Shown: positions 35,367 through 46,000 of the stretch, piece by piece
Position numbering within the stretch: position 1 is the first letter of the stretch
Layout of the letters: the number at the start of each line of letters is the position of its first letter
NCBI GenBank assembly: GCA_017607445.1
Contig: JAEVHH010000002.1
Span: forward strand, 5,610,001 to 5,674,000
Direction of reading: 5' to 3'
Source: Histoplasma ohiense
Lineage: Eukaryota; Ascomycota; Eurotiomycetes; Onygenales; Ajellomycetaceae
Length of the DNA stretch: 64,000 bases
The notes under the pieces: model-generated
Told to the model about the DNA's origin: nothing
What the model saw: the letters and a program-made list of their open reading frames with translations, nothing else
The model's database searches: none
Position numbers and translations under genes: made by a program

Positions 35367-37146
35367 TTATGTAGAACCGCTGTCATCGACACTGGCACGC
35401 TGCACAACTCTAACCCATCTCCGCCTCCTCCATTCTCCCGTACCCTCAATCTTCGCGAGGCTCTCTTCAAAGTTCCCCTTAGCTAACTTCCCCTTGGACT
35501 CTTCCTGTTCAGCCGTGGCTTTTTCCTTTGTTTCACGATTGTCCCTATACACCAAGACATCATCGTTATATGCATCCTCATCAGGAGGATGGAATGGTAA
35601 ATCCCAGACCCAGCCTCCCACTTCTTCAGATACTGCATCGCCGCTGGAGTAGCCCGGAACCTCAAATCCGACACCCGTAATCATCCGCTCTATCACCCAC
35701 TCGCGACATTCGAGGTCTAGCTGCCACTTCTTGCCCTTCCACTTCCAGCCTGGCGGGGGTTTGACATCCTCGAAAAACCGAGTACCCCTTGGTCGATCGC
35801 CTGCGATACGAGATGGAGATAACGGATCATAGGGCGTGGGGGTGAAAACGAACGATTCCCATTCGGAAGCTGCTGAGTATGGCGACAGCGATTTGTGCTG
35901 GAGCTCAAAAATTTCCACTTCTCGCTCCTCAGGGTACGTATCAACGGAAATTGCAGCAGCGGATTTAAGTAATGTAAGGAGTGCTGATGGTGATGATGGA
36001 ATCGGGATTCCCAAAATGATGTAGAAGTCATCATCGGCCGTATTCTGTAATTCAGTGGCTGCTTCTTTCATTTGACTCCTTATTTGTTGCATAAAAGCTG
36101 CAACACTAGGATTGTTTCCGAGAATAGCGGCGTTCCCACCAATCAGGCACAACGTGCGCCATGGGATAAGATGAGAGGTTAGAAACAAAATAGCAGATAG
36201 AACGGTGAGTATAAGAAAAAGCGTGGATGATAATATTTCGTTAGAAAAATTCGTAGCCGGAGATAACAACGACACGGTGGCATCGTGCAGGTTCGCAAAA
36301 TCTGCCATACTATTCTGGAGGTCTCGCATATTGCGGAAGAAGTCCTTTGAAGTTTCTGAAGCGGGTTTGATGGTCTGCGCTGGAGCAAGAGCAGGCCCTT
36401 CATACGAGTAGTATGCGGTGGGGCTGGGGGTTGATGCGGAGACGGGCGGAGGTGGGTGACGAGCAAGAAATCCCGGCACCATAATGAAAAGTAAAAATAC
36501 AGAAAATGGGAGAATTATAAGTAAATATGGATTAAGACATATAAACGAATAGACAGATAGGAAAGACAAGGTGTGCGTTGAGGTTTGCCAGCTTAGGACG
36601 TTAATCACACGCTCTTGGAAAGAAAATACAATCCCGATTCTACAAGATAATTAGCAAACCGGGAACATATATACTAGCAAGTCAGAAATAAAAGGGTTGT
36701 CATGCCTAGCATTAAATCGTCGAAAGTTGTTGCTCATTGCAGGAAGGCTGAATGCAGGTCGGCCGATGTTTATAGCGGAGGGTTTGTTGGTCAGAAAATC
36801 GGGATCTTCTCCCCGATCTTCAACGGGTATAACCTGCTCCCATAATCTGACTATTGTTAGCTAGTTTCAGTGGTAAGTAGATACGCGGTAGTATGTCCGG
36901 TCCATACTTTGTTAACAGCAATTCCTGCAATGAGGATCCAGTTGCCCAATCGCTTAGTGCTTTGGCCTCGGATTTCATGCCTTTGAACTTATTTTTCAGT
37001 CGCCGGGCTGAGATCCCGGATCCAACAGAATCATGGCCAGTTTTATCTCCAGTTGCACTTGGACTGTTCTCGACTGAATGCGATGAGACTGAAATGACAG
37101 GAACGGGATCTTCGCGGTTGACCACGGCGGGGGGACACTCATCCAT
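35367..37146 (-). CDS. DysF-domain integral peroxisomal/ER membrane peroxin (Pex30/Pex23 family)
   Basis: This family works in ER-membrane subdomains that regulate peroxisome number and biogenesis. Exons 37146-36908, 36846-36706 and 36639-35367 give 550 residues with consistent phases. The conserved N-terminal block reads FNARIGIVFSFQ across the second junction. A reticulon-like hydrophobic hairpin follows (FLSVYSFICLNPYLLIILPF, FLLFIMVPGFLARHPPP), then a second membrane segment (SSTLFLILTVLSAILFL). The dysferlin domain runs from WESFVFTPTPYDPL through GDRPRGTRFFED, PPPGWKWKGKKWQLDL and GGWVWDLPF. The second intron (36640-36705) starts with GC (see findings); its GCTAAT branch site and TAG acceptor are good. 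The 61-nt first intron removes an in-frame stop-bearing stretch. The ATG at 37146 starts MDECPPAVV. Confidence 0.88.
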
Positions 37147-37745
37147 ACTGATGCCAGGAAGCCAGGCCGAATCCGGCCCAGAAGATATCACGACTGCAGA
37201 GTATTATAGATTATCGTGCAACGGTACGCTTATATGTTGTCATTCCATGTCCGAATAACCCCATGTTGCGAAGGTGGTGGACATATATATGTGGGGATGA
37301 TGATGGATGGTTCATGTGGTCAGACCATTGATGCCCAGGTGGTGCCAAGGATCACAGATGCGCTTCCTGTTGGTCAGCCACTTATGTCATTGCTCTGGAC
37401 TCAATCAAAACTCACAATCAAAACTGCTTTGTAGAATATAAATACTAGTAAGTAGGAAATTGAGCTGAATAGCAAAACCCCAGGTGGAATGGAGTTGCCC
37501 ATTAAATCTACAGGCTAGTGGACAATCCGTCAGTGACTAACGTGAAGGAGATTTTTACTTCGGAAAGACTTGTCATTATATATCTACTAGGATGGTTCTT
37601 ATTTTTATTATATACCCACACACATTTATTATTTATAGAAGGTATCCCAGTATCTGTTATATCCAGCATTCGATCTATCGCTAAAATGCAAAATGATCAA
37701 ATAAAATCCACAATAAGGGAATTCTATCCCATCTCGTCTTCCCAT
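37147..37745. other. Intergenic between peroxin promoter and carrier 3' end
   Basis: This holds the promoter of the peroxin gene and the 3' flank of the mitochondrial carrier gene. AT-rich text lies near 37560-37700. No gene is visible. Confidence 0.4.
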
Positions 37746-39168
37746 CTATCCCATATATCTCATCACTCCCTCAAAAGCCACCAACGCCATTGCATTCGCT
37801 GGGAATGCCCTCAAGAAACACGGCAAGAATCCCCGCCAGTATCCTCTCCACCCGCTTTCTTTCGCGACAGCCATGGCTGCATCCCTCCACCGTAGAAACC
37901 TCCTTTCGCCATCACCCAGCTTCCCACCCAACGGATCCGTCATAATCCGTTGCTTCACGACATCAGAGGGGTATGATGTGAGCCAAAACACTTGCGCTGA
38001 CAACCCACCCGCCCAAAAGTTAATGGCGGGTGTGGATAGTCGAGTATTCTGCTTCATCAATCGCGAGAAAATGTCATAAGTGCCCCACCAGAAGAAGAAA
38101 AATGAGCGAAAGATCAAAGTGGCGCCGAGACCGCGATAAATTCCAGCGATGCCATGTTCGCGAAGCTGTGAGAACGAACGAGAGATTAATGGGAGGATTA
38201 GACCTTGATATTTGTTAAGAAAGCAAAAGTAATATGAACAACACTATTCAAAGTACATACAATTTTTTTCATACAGTCGATCGGACCGCTATATAGCCGT
38301 TGCCTCTTATCAGCTGCATACTGGATCTGTAATCGTGCTTTCACATGCTCAACTGGTGCTGCTATAAAGCTCACTGTTGAGCCCGCCATAATTCCAGCGA
38401 TGCCATGGCCAAAGCTGGATAGTCGATCTGGGACTTTGTCCGAAGCAAACGGTATTAGTCGTCGTAGTTGTTTGTTTGAAGAGACATGTTCGAACAAGAA
38501 ACGGCGATAGATCGTCAATGACCCAAGCATGCTATGTTGAAATTAGAAGAATGCTGTGTGGAACGAGCTGGGTATCGAATTTCAATGACTAACACCGAAT
38601 CCATGACCATCCATCCCATCAAGGGTGGTGTTGCACCTTTATACAAGGCCCTTGGCCCTTCATTCCGTACAGTCTGAAGCAGACAATCTAGAGGGCCGCT
38701 GAAATGTGAAGATTTCGTTGTTTGAAGACGAACCTTGATGGTGTCAAAGCTGTTGACCAATGGTAAGTGATGTATGCCTAGAGCGTCCAAGAAGGAAAAC
38801 CCAAAGTCAGGTAGAAATTATATCACATACGGATGTCCCACTATAAATCATCCGACGTAAGGTCAGGGTAACCTCGTCAGCTATTTCCATGATCCCATTT
38901 TAAATATAAACAGCAGCTATTCTATAAAGCCAAAACCTATATCTAGCACCATAATAAAGACATCTGCCCCATATCCCCGCAGGATATATTGACTTTTCAC
39001 AGGAAACAAAGAAATAGGATATTGAAGCAGGGATAATGACAAAAAGGAGTCAAACTCACCACCCAACTTGGCAATGCCAGAGAACACTCCTGCCACAAAT
39101 CCCTTGTATTCTTTTCTGTTCCCCTTTGACTTGATTCCACGAATTCCATTCCCTTCTTGGTTTCCCAT
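37746..39168 (-). CDS. Mitochondrial carrier family (SLC25) protein
   Basis: This is an inner-membrane metabolite carrier. Exons are 39168-39060, 38840-38831 (10 nt), 38749-38594, 38531-38261 and 38165-37746, which give 321 residues, the normal family length. The three tandem repeats carry the signatures GHPFDTIKVRLQT (repeat 1, spanning three exons), APVEHVKARLQIQ (repeat 2) and SYPSDVVKQRIMT (repeat 3), each P-x-[DE]-x-x-[KR]. The start ATG is followed by a basic N-terminus and KGFVAGVFSGIAKLGVGHP. Repeat 2 ends GIYRGLGATLIFRSFFFFWWGTYD. This resembles the ornithine/carnitine/Ymc group, but the substrate cannot be decided from sequence alone. The 10-nt second exon is unusual (see findings). 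Confidence 0.93.
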
Positions 39169-39604
39169 TCCCCGAATATCAAATCAGAATTTCAGCGTAC
39201 AGCTCCCACAGGATCTGGTGGGAAGGAGAAAATATTTTTGCTTCCGGGTGATTATTATTGCAGAGGTGGATACTAGTCTCGTTTGCAAGAAAATCGATGC
39301 ATGCACGCTCTCCAAACTTCCTTTCCCTTGGCTGTAAGCTAGATTAACTGTCTGAAAATTATATTGAAATTATTTATGTAACTTAACTTATCCATAACGG
39401 CATTGTCGTGGTTGATTCTTAAAAAATGGCCAGCGGGTCCGTGATCGGCCTCACGTGATATTTGAATATACTTCTGGGGGACGTCTAAGTGGTTGTATTA
39501 GCATGTATGTATGTATGTATAAATTTAACGTCCCAGAGGGACGTGGGCAGCGCCTGTGTCCCAGAAGCCTCCCAAAGGGCATGGAGATGTGATAAGCTGA
39601 AGAG

Positions 39605-39609
<5 letters not shown>

Positions 39610-39639
<30 letters not shown>
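39610..39639. repeat. (TA)n microsatellite
   Basis: About fifteen uninterrupted TA units. Confidence 0.9.
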
Positions 39640-39641
<2 letters not shown>

Positions 39642-39972
39642 AAATTAGAGAAACAGAATTTGAATGAATTACATGTTTGGTTTGGTTTGCAGTCCATTTC
39701 TTGGCGTGATTTCCAGTGGGACCAGGATCAGAATGGGAGTGTAAAGTGACTAGAATTATTAAAACATGAGTGAAATGGGACTAATAAATCTTGATATTTC
39801 AGGTAAAGTGACTGACTATCAAAAATAAGAACATGATCTGGGACTGATCATGATTTTGACTGAGGTTTGGTCCCATTCTGATGATTATATAATACATATC
39901 TAGATATCAATCTGATGATATGATTGGTGGAGATATTACCTCTATCTACCAGCTACTGCTGTCAATCTTGCT

Positions 39973-40090
39973 AAGCTATCCCTCGCTGCCAATTTATCTA
40001 CCACTGCCAATCTATCTATCACTGCTAAGCTATCTATCACTGCTAAGCTAGCTATCGCTGCTAATCTATCTATCACTGCCAATCTATATA
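39973..40090. repeat. 18-nt minisatellite, six and a half copies
   Basis: The unit aatctatctatcactgcc is repeated in register at 39973, 39991, 40009, 40027, 40045, 40063 and (partial) 40081, with one to four differences per copy. Confidence 0.9.
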
Positions 40091-40101
40091 GGGTAAATCA
40101 T

Positions 40102-40145
40102 GGTCCCGTTTGGTCCCATTTTGTAAAATGGGACCAAATGGGACC
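40102..40145. repeat. 44-nt near-perfect palindrome
   Basis: Two 21-nt arms, with one mismatch that becomes a G-U pair in RNA, are separated by 2 nt. The arms contain two spaced ggtccca boxes each. It would form a stable hairpin or cruciform. Confidence 0.9.
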
Positions 40146-40755
40146 AGAACTGATAATTTATAACTAAAACATGATCTGGGACTAGAATTATAATATAAAT
40201 CATGTAAAGTGACTGATTTGATACACACTATATGGGATCAGGACTAAGATATTTGAGAATGGGACTGAGGAAAAATTTGATCCTGTCTTTCTCACTCATA
40301 CAGAGATGCAAGGATTTCAAAGTAGATGAGCAAGAACAAGAATAGTTAAGAATAAAAATAATACGAGAGTCAAGAGCAGAGGAGAAGAATACAGTAGTAG
40401 ATCACTAATTGATGATTAACTGGTGAGGTGATAATTATTAAATACAAATTCAGAGAGGGGCTGATACAGTCATTGTACTGTACATAATATTATAGAAAAG
40501 TTACCTCTTTTATATGGTCAAAGAAGGTAGCTCGCCGTACGGAACATGTATGGGTTATTCGGGGGCCTTGGCTGAACACCATAGGAACACGGGTTCGAAC
40601 ACAGGCAAATCCACCTTCATATAACCCCTAGTTATCACATGAGTCTCATATTGATCTCCCTTTTAAAAAGGAAATGTTATAAAATATGATAGGCAGCAAA
40701 CAAAACTGCTTGAGCAATCTCAGTTCGATCCTGGCCGGGGGCAAGAAAGGGTCTC

Positions 40756-40862
40756 TTTTTTTTTTGTTTGCTTCTTTGCTTTTATTCTTTACACTTTTTT
40801 GCTTTTCTCTTTTTGCTTTTCTTTCTTTCTTTCTTTTTTTCCTTCATTTTTTTTTTTTTTTT
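40756..40862. repeat. T-rich low-complexity tract
   Basis: This pyrimidine tract contains runs of up to about 16 T, interspersed with 'ctttg' and 'cttt' units. It follows a short tRNA-T-arm-like string near 40721 that does not fold as a tRNA. Confidence 0.8.
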
Positions 40863-42498
40863 GTTTTGCCCCAAGCAACGGCGCTGATTTTGGCCTCGGT
40901 TCGTGTTCCACTCGACTAGTGAGCTGTGGGGTCAATGTGGGCGCCGCTTATGACGAAATGAAAGGAGCATTACTCCGCCCGTTTGGTTCCACTGCTGGCT
41001 CCGCACACCACACACGGGCCACAGCGCAACGCCGCCCTGTGGTTAGTTTCTGTCCGCAGACAACTTATGGGCAAGTCAAAACAGTATATTGTTTTGATGA
41101 TCGGGTTTTATTTTGAAATTTTTTTCTTCCAAGGTCTTTATTTACCGCTTTGCCGTGTGTGGTTGTTGCAGGATGGGGAAGGCCCCTAATCAATCATAGT
41201 TCTCTAGTTGGTTAACTAACTTCTGTGAACTTCATCACTTTGTGCTTTTGTGAGGGACTAGCTTGTGTTTGGCTTGTTTGTTTTAGATGGTTATCATACT
41301 ATTAGTGTTGAGGTGTAAAATGATTTGAGAGATCGTGGTTTGATAAAGTTTTTGTGGTGACCACATTATTGTGGAGAAGTTGGTTTGTGGAGAAGAGAGT
41401 TTCAGGCCAACCAGTGGGTGAAGTGGCAGGTTATACGCTGCAAGTACTGGTGGGTAGGGATTATTATCCAATAACATGAATCGGATAGGGATAGAATCGG
41501 ATATGGATGGTATGGGTCACTGGTAATCATTTGATGATATCATATTATCATATGATAATTTGCCAGGTTTAACTAAAGGGGTTAAAAAAATAAACTAAAA
41601 TAAAAAAAAATAAAATAAGGTGGACAAATCATTGGGTATATATATACACACGCGGAATACAGACGATGCAGGAGAGGGAAAAAGAAAACTAAAAGAGGAA
41701 AGAGAAGAAAAAAGAAATAATTGCAACACACAGCAGAAGGCAATTGGGAAATATTTCATCAAGTGGATATAGATATGCTGCGCAGGTTTGGGACGATCAA
41801 TCGATTGATGGACTGAGGCTAGAGAGAGACGGAGGTGGGGGCTGAGAGATGGACAGACCCGATCTTAGATTGGTTTGCACTACACTATTTTCCGCGATCT
41901 GTCGAGGATCAGTAGATTTTGTATCTGAGAGAAAGGTGAAGATAGGTTCAGGTGGAAATAAAAAGATAAATAGAAAACAAAAAATAGGTTATGGTATACA
42001 TGCAGAACAAACAAAAAAGAAAGAAAAAGAACTTAGTGCCATGCTCCTGTGTATCTATCCCCAGGCTTTCACCTTTCTTTGGTTTCAGGTTGTTGGTTCT
42101 ATTTTTTGTCTGCTGCTTGATGACACTTCAGATAAAACATGGGGGGCAAGGTGCAATCTGGGAGGGTAATAGCATGTTGAGAAACAAATGAACAAAGTAG
42201 GAAAGAAACAAAAATGCATGCAGGTTGAATGGGGTGAGGTCAATTGGATTGGTATCTGTTGTTCCATAGCTGTTTGATATTGTCGTTGATTTTCGCTTGC
42301 AAGGGACAAAAGTGTTCAGTAGTCAGAAGGGGTATTTTAGTCCACCCGTGATGAGGAGGTAAACTACGCTGATAGAAGAAATGCTTAGAAGAAGCAGCAT
42401 TTAGAGCAAAGTAAAAAAAAGTCAAGGCGAGTCGTGATGCATGAAGATGTATGCCAGTCAAAGGAACCTAAGTCGAGAAACATACAGAGAACCAATTC

Positions 42499-43086
42499 TC
42501 ATCGACTCTGGTTCTCCTTCCTCGACAAGCCTTGAGACCCTAACTTCTCAGTCTCCCGCTGGATGAGCTTCTCGACCAGTTCCCGTGGCGACACAGGGCC
42601 ATTATTATGATTCCTCGCATTGGAGTCTGGCGGCGGCGACCTGGAAGCCCCAGCGACGAAATATCCACCCTCATTTTCCTCTAGCGCCAAGGGCGTCACG
42701 GGGCCGGGGCTGCCTAGCGGATCAAGTCGCGGCTTTGAAGGCTTCATGCTGCTGCTCGTTGTGGAGGAGCCGCGTGGTGTGAGTGTCACACCTGCGACGA
42801 GGTCACGGTATTGGCGCAGGGCATCCCTGGAACCTGATGGTATTCTGTATGGCTGTGCGGGCCGCTGTTGGAGCGGGGAGGGAGGTTGGTTGGCAAGGGT
42901 GTTCGATGTGGATTGATAGACGGCTGGGTGGAAACGCGGGAGGTTTGCTAGCTGGATGGAGTGGTTGGGTTTGGGAGACATGCGGGCTCTGTTGCAGGGA
43001 GGAGGAGACTTGGGTCGTAGAGAGGGAGACATAGTTTGGAGAGTAGTCGAAGAGCATATGTAGGTGGCCGAGGAGTCCCCGAGCAT
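42499..43086 (-). CDS. Conserved-looking fungal protein of unknown function
   Basis: The frame encodes 195 residues from MLGDSSATYICSS; an internal ATG at 43032 (MSPSLRPKSPPP) is an equally good start. The frame is open further upstream, but that part looks like 5' UTR. The protein is Pro/Ser-rich and probably disordered. It has blocks that look constrained: IQLANLPRFHPAVYQS, RDALRQYRDLVAGVTL, KPRLDPLGSPGPVTPLALEE and a helical tail SPRELVEKLIQRETEKLG. I associate this pattern with uncharacterised Eurotiomycete proteins, but I cannot name a family. There are no signal peptide, membrane segments or catalytic motifs. Confidence 0.65.
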   Translation of the reverse strand: MLGDSSATYICSSTTLQTMSPSLRPKSPPPCNRARMSPKPNHSIQLANLPRFHPAVYQSTSNTLANQPPSPLQQRPAQPYRIPSGSRDALRQYRDLVAGVTLTPRGSSTTSSSMKPSKPRLDPLGSPGPVTPLALEENEGGYFVAGASRSPPPDSNARNHNNGPVSPRELVEKLIQRETEKLGSQGLSRKENQSR

Positions 43087-46000
43087 GACGCCTCCAACCT
43101 GTAGGAGGTAGCAGCCTTTAAGGGGAGGGAATAACCCGTTTCTTGTTGAAGGTGAATGTGCAAAGTGAGGCCACAACTGGCTGGCAAGATTCAATGAGGT
43201 TGCTGCACAGATGACTCGATGGATGGGTGAATAGAGTGTCGAGTATAATAGCTGGTAATGATAGTGGGTAGAAGTTGTGGTGAAAAGGCCAAACAAAGAG
43301 AATGTCTTTGTATTTTGGTTCAGTGATGTTGCGAGGAATCACCCTTATATGAGTTATTCCTATTTCACAACCCAGCGCCAGGACGGGTGAGGGGCAGCGC
43401 GCTGCAGCAGGGGTTTCACGCCCGCCGCCATTTTGGGTAACCCAAATAGTAAGCCCAGCGGCCGGTGCAGCAAACAAGCGGATCTGTGGGGTAGTTAGGT
43501 AGTGTGCCCAGGAAATTTAGCACCATCGAGGATACAAGACCCTCAAAATCCACAGGACGAATCACGATGAAGCAGCGCCAATGTCGATGGCAAAAATTTT
43601 ACGTGAACTGTGTAATTCCAGGGCGGTTAGGCTTGGACTAGGGAGAATCCTAAAAAAAGATTAAAAAGAAAAGGTTAAACAAAAAACCCAGAAAATGTTA
43701 GGATATACATGTCTGGCACGGTACTAAAGAACGCCGACGGACGATGATAGCATTTCAAGGGCCACAAACCGAATCAAAAAAGAAAAAAATGGAACGAGGT
43801 CAAGTCCGAGCCTCAACCAAAGAAAATCAAAGTTTCAGTCCAGCGCTTCACCCGCAGAGCAACCTTGGCCGCCGAAATACATACCATCGATAAAAGGGGC
43901 TGCTGAATTGACCACGAGTCTATGCTAGTTATGTTTAACTACTCCATATATGTGTTCTGTTTAACGAGCAACGTTTTAAAAAACGAATGATTTTGATACG
44001 CAGTAGCTGAACAAAGCTCCAGTAAACACCGCCCCCCAGTCTATCTTGCCGCATCTTACGCATCCTAGGCAAATCGAGCACTGACATAAACTGCATACAT
44101 CTTCAGCAAGTCTGTCGCTCAATTTAAGAATGCCTGTTCCCGCTTCGATCGGATCTGTGTTCGCTGCTCCTTTCACGTCAAGTGAGGTTCTTCCACATCC
44201 CGGTCATTGAGGGTCCAAGCAACCTATTTTCGCTTGTGGCGCTGGGCATGATCAGGCTAAGTAAAATAGTTTTTAACCTACCGCCGAGGTACAAACACCA
44301 ACCCCTGGGCCCTGGAGCTGTTGTCTCCCTCTGAAGCACCCAGTTCGCCGAAGGATCTCCAGCGTTGCACAACCCGTCAAGCACGACAAATGGGCGCCAG
44401 TTTAGCTACTACTTGTTGTCCCATGGATGGCTATTTATGGGCTATATTACCGCTTTCTAACCTCTTTGAGCAACTCCTGTTTGCCTGTTGATGTTGGAAA
44501 GCGGGGAATGAGAGAGAAGCGAGAGAAGAGAGGACATATAACGGAGAACTGAGGTTGTCTGCAGTATTATCACCGAATACCATGCTGTGGTCACCATTCT
44601 TCAGTTAACTAGCCTATGTTTCCTAGAGACATCATCTGCCTTTGCTAGCTGACTCGTTTTCATACAAACCTTATCTTGAATGATAATAACTTGAATATAA
44701 TACTGTATCTACGAAAGGTCAATCATTGTAAATACCTTCTTGTCATATAATATTCGACATTCGTTGCTTTACTCCGTATGCATTGCCGTGGTCATGGGCT
44801 CTCCAGAAATCAGAAGCATTGGCGGCGACCGCTTCTCACAAAATGTTTAAATAAATAGAAGAAACAGAAAAATCCGTCACATCACTGATGTCATAGCCCC
44901 TCAAAATCCCCCAAAACAAGTCATGTGGACGGAATACAGGCGCTGCAAGTCGTCCGCGATCCTTACCATCTGCAGGCTGTCATGATTGTTCACACTCCCT
45001 TTCTCCCTGCATCAGGCTAACCGGCTGACGGTCTGAGTTTAGCTTTGGTGCCATCAGAATTTGTTTCTTGGCTCCAGGGGAAACCCGCCGTTTTTTATCC
45101 CGCTTCCCTCGCTTTGTACAGCAGGCAGGTCTGAGACAAGGCAAGGTGCAGAATACCTGACCACAACTCTCAGTACTAGTTGTTACTTGTCTCGATCACA
45201 TTGTTATTGCTATATCTGTCAGGTTTTGGTCACCACTGCTGAAGCTTCGAAGCATGATCCTACCTTTAACCAAAAGGATAGAATGCTTTTGAATGCCCAC
45301 TGGTAGTCACTCAGTCGAAATAATGGGTTTGGCCACACAGATGTCATTGGCGAGAGGGGTTCATCATGATCATTGGCTCCAGAGCGCCGAAATTTCTCCT
45401 CACCCTCTCTCCATGGGACTGAGTTGATCCCGTTCATTGCTTGGTTCTTCCACCACGAATGATTGACCGCTAGTGGTAGCGGGAACAGAGAGTTGTCTGA
45501 ACCGTCAACGTGCGTGATCTCAGTTTCCCCCTCTTCCCTCCCTTTTGGCGTCTCTTCCGCTTTCTCTGTCCAAACTACGTCTGTACAGAAGTTGTCAGTC
45601 AGTGCCAGGGCCCTAAATCAGCCCAGCGGTAGCGCTTTAATGTCAAATCTTCACTTCTTCTGCGTTCTTCACCCTTCTCATGAGGACGGACTGTGGCTTG
45701 CATGTTGATTCAATCAATGTAGAGTGATTTCTTTCCGCGTGGCATGTTGTTTGCAACCCCCTCCTCTTTTTTCTTTACCTATAACTCGCCTGCTTTCTTG
45801 ACTTCTTGGTCCCATTTGTTTGGCTGAAAAGTTGCACCTCGCCCAATTCGGGCTTAATAGATGGATTTTTATGGTGGAGAAAGCTTTTGCTTTATGCAGG
45901 CCCTTCCTAGTCGGAACGACAACAGTTCCCTCGTAATGGTACCGGCTATGCTACTAAGCTGCTGACAGGGTTGATTGAGGGGGCGGCTTGGTTGCTGAGG

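Larger units (their letters stand above)
39716..40290. repeat. Degenerate duplicated element
   Basis: Direct repeats link the two ends. The 16-mer aacatgatctgggact occurs at 39830 and 40168, and the 13-mer gtaaagtgactga at 39803 and 40204. A third partial copy lies at 39741, and 'gactagaatta' occurs near 39748 and 40180. Motifs of the type gggaccag/ggtccc recur in both orientations. This fits two decayed copies of a short non-coding element flanking a minisatellite and a palindrome. No coding capacity is seen. Confidence 0.6.
39169..42498. other. Repeat-rich intergenic region
   Basis: This 3.3-kb stretch contains the promoter of the carrier gene, a TA microsatellite, a degenerate repeated element with an 18-nt minisatellite and a strong palindrome (listed separately), and a T-rich tract at 40756-40862. 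The right end is the 3' flank of the gene ending at 42499. No coding gene is supported. Confidence 0.5.

Noticed and set aside
36820..36910. Apparent frameshift in the peroxin gene after KYGPDILPRIY
   Set aside because: A 61-nt GT-AG intron (gtatgg ... gctaac ... cag) removes this segment and restores LLTKLWEQVIPVED in frame. The gene is intact.
40690..40745. tRNA-like T-arm string (agttcgatcctgg)
   Set aside because: The stem pairs poorly, no matching 5' acceptor strand lies 70-75 nt upstream and there is no anticodon arm.
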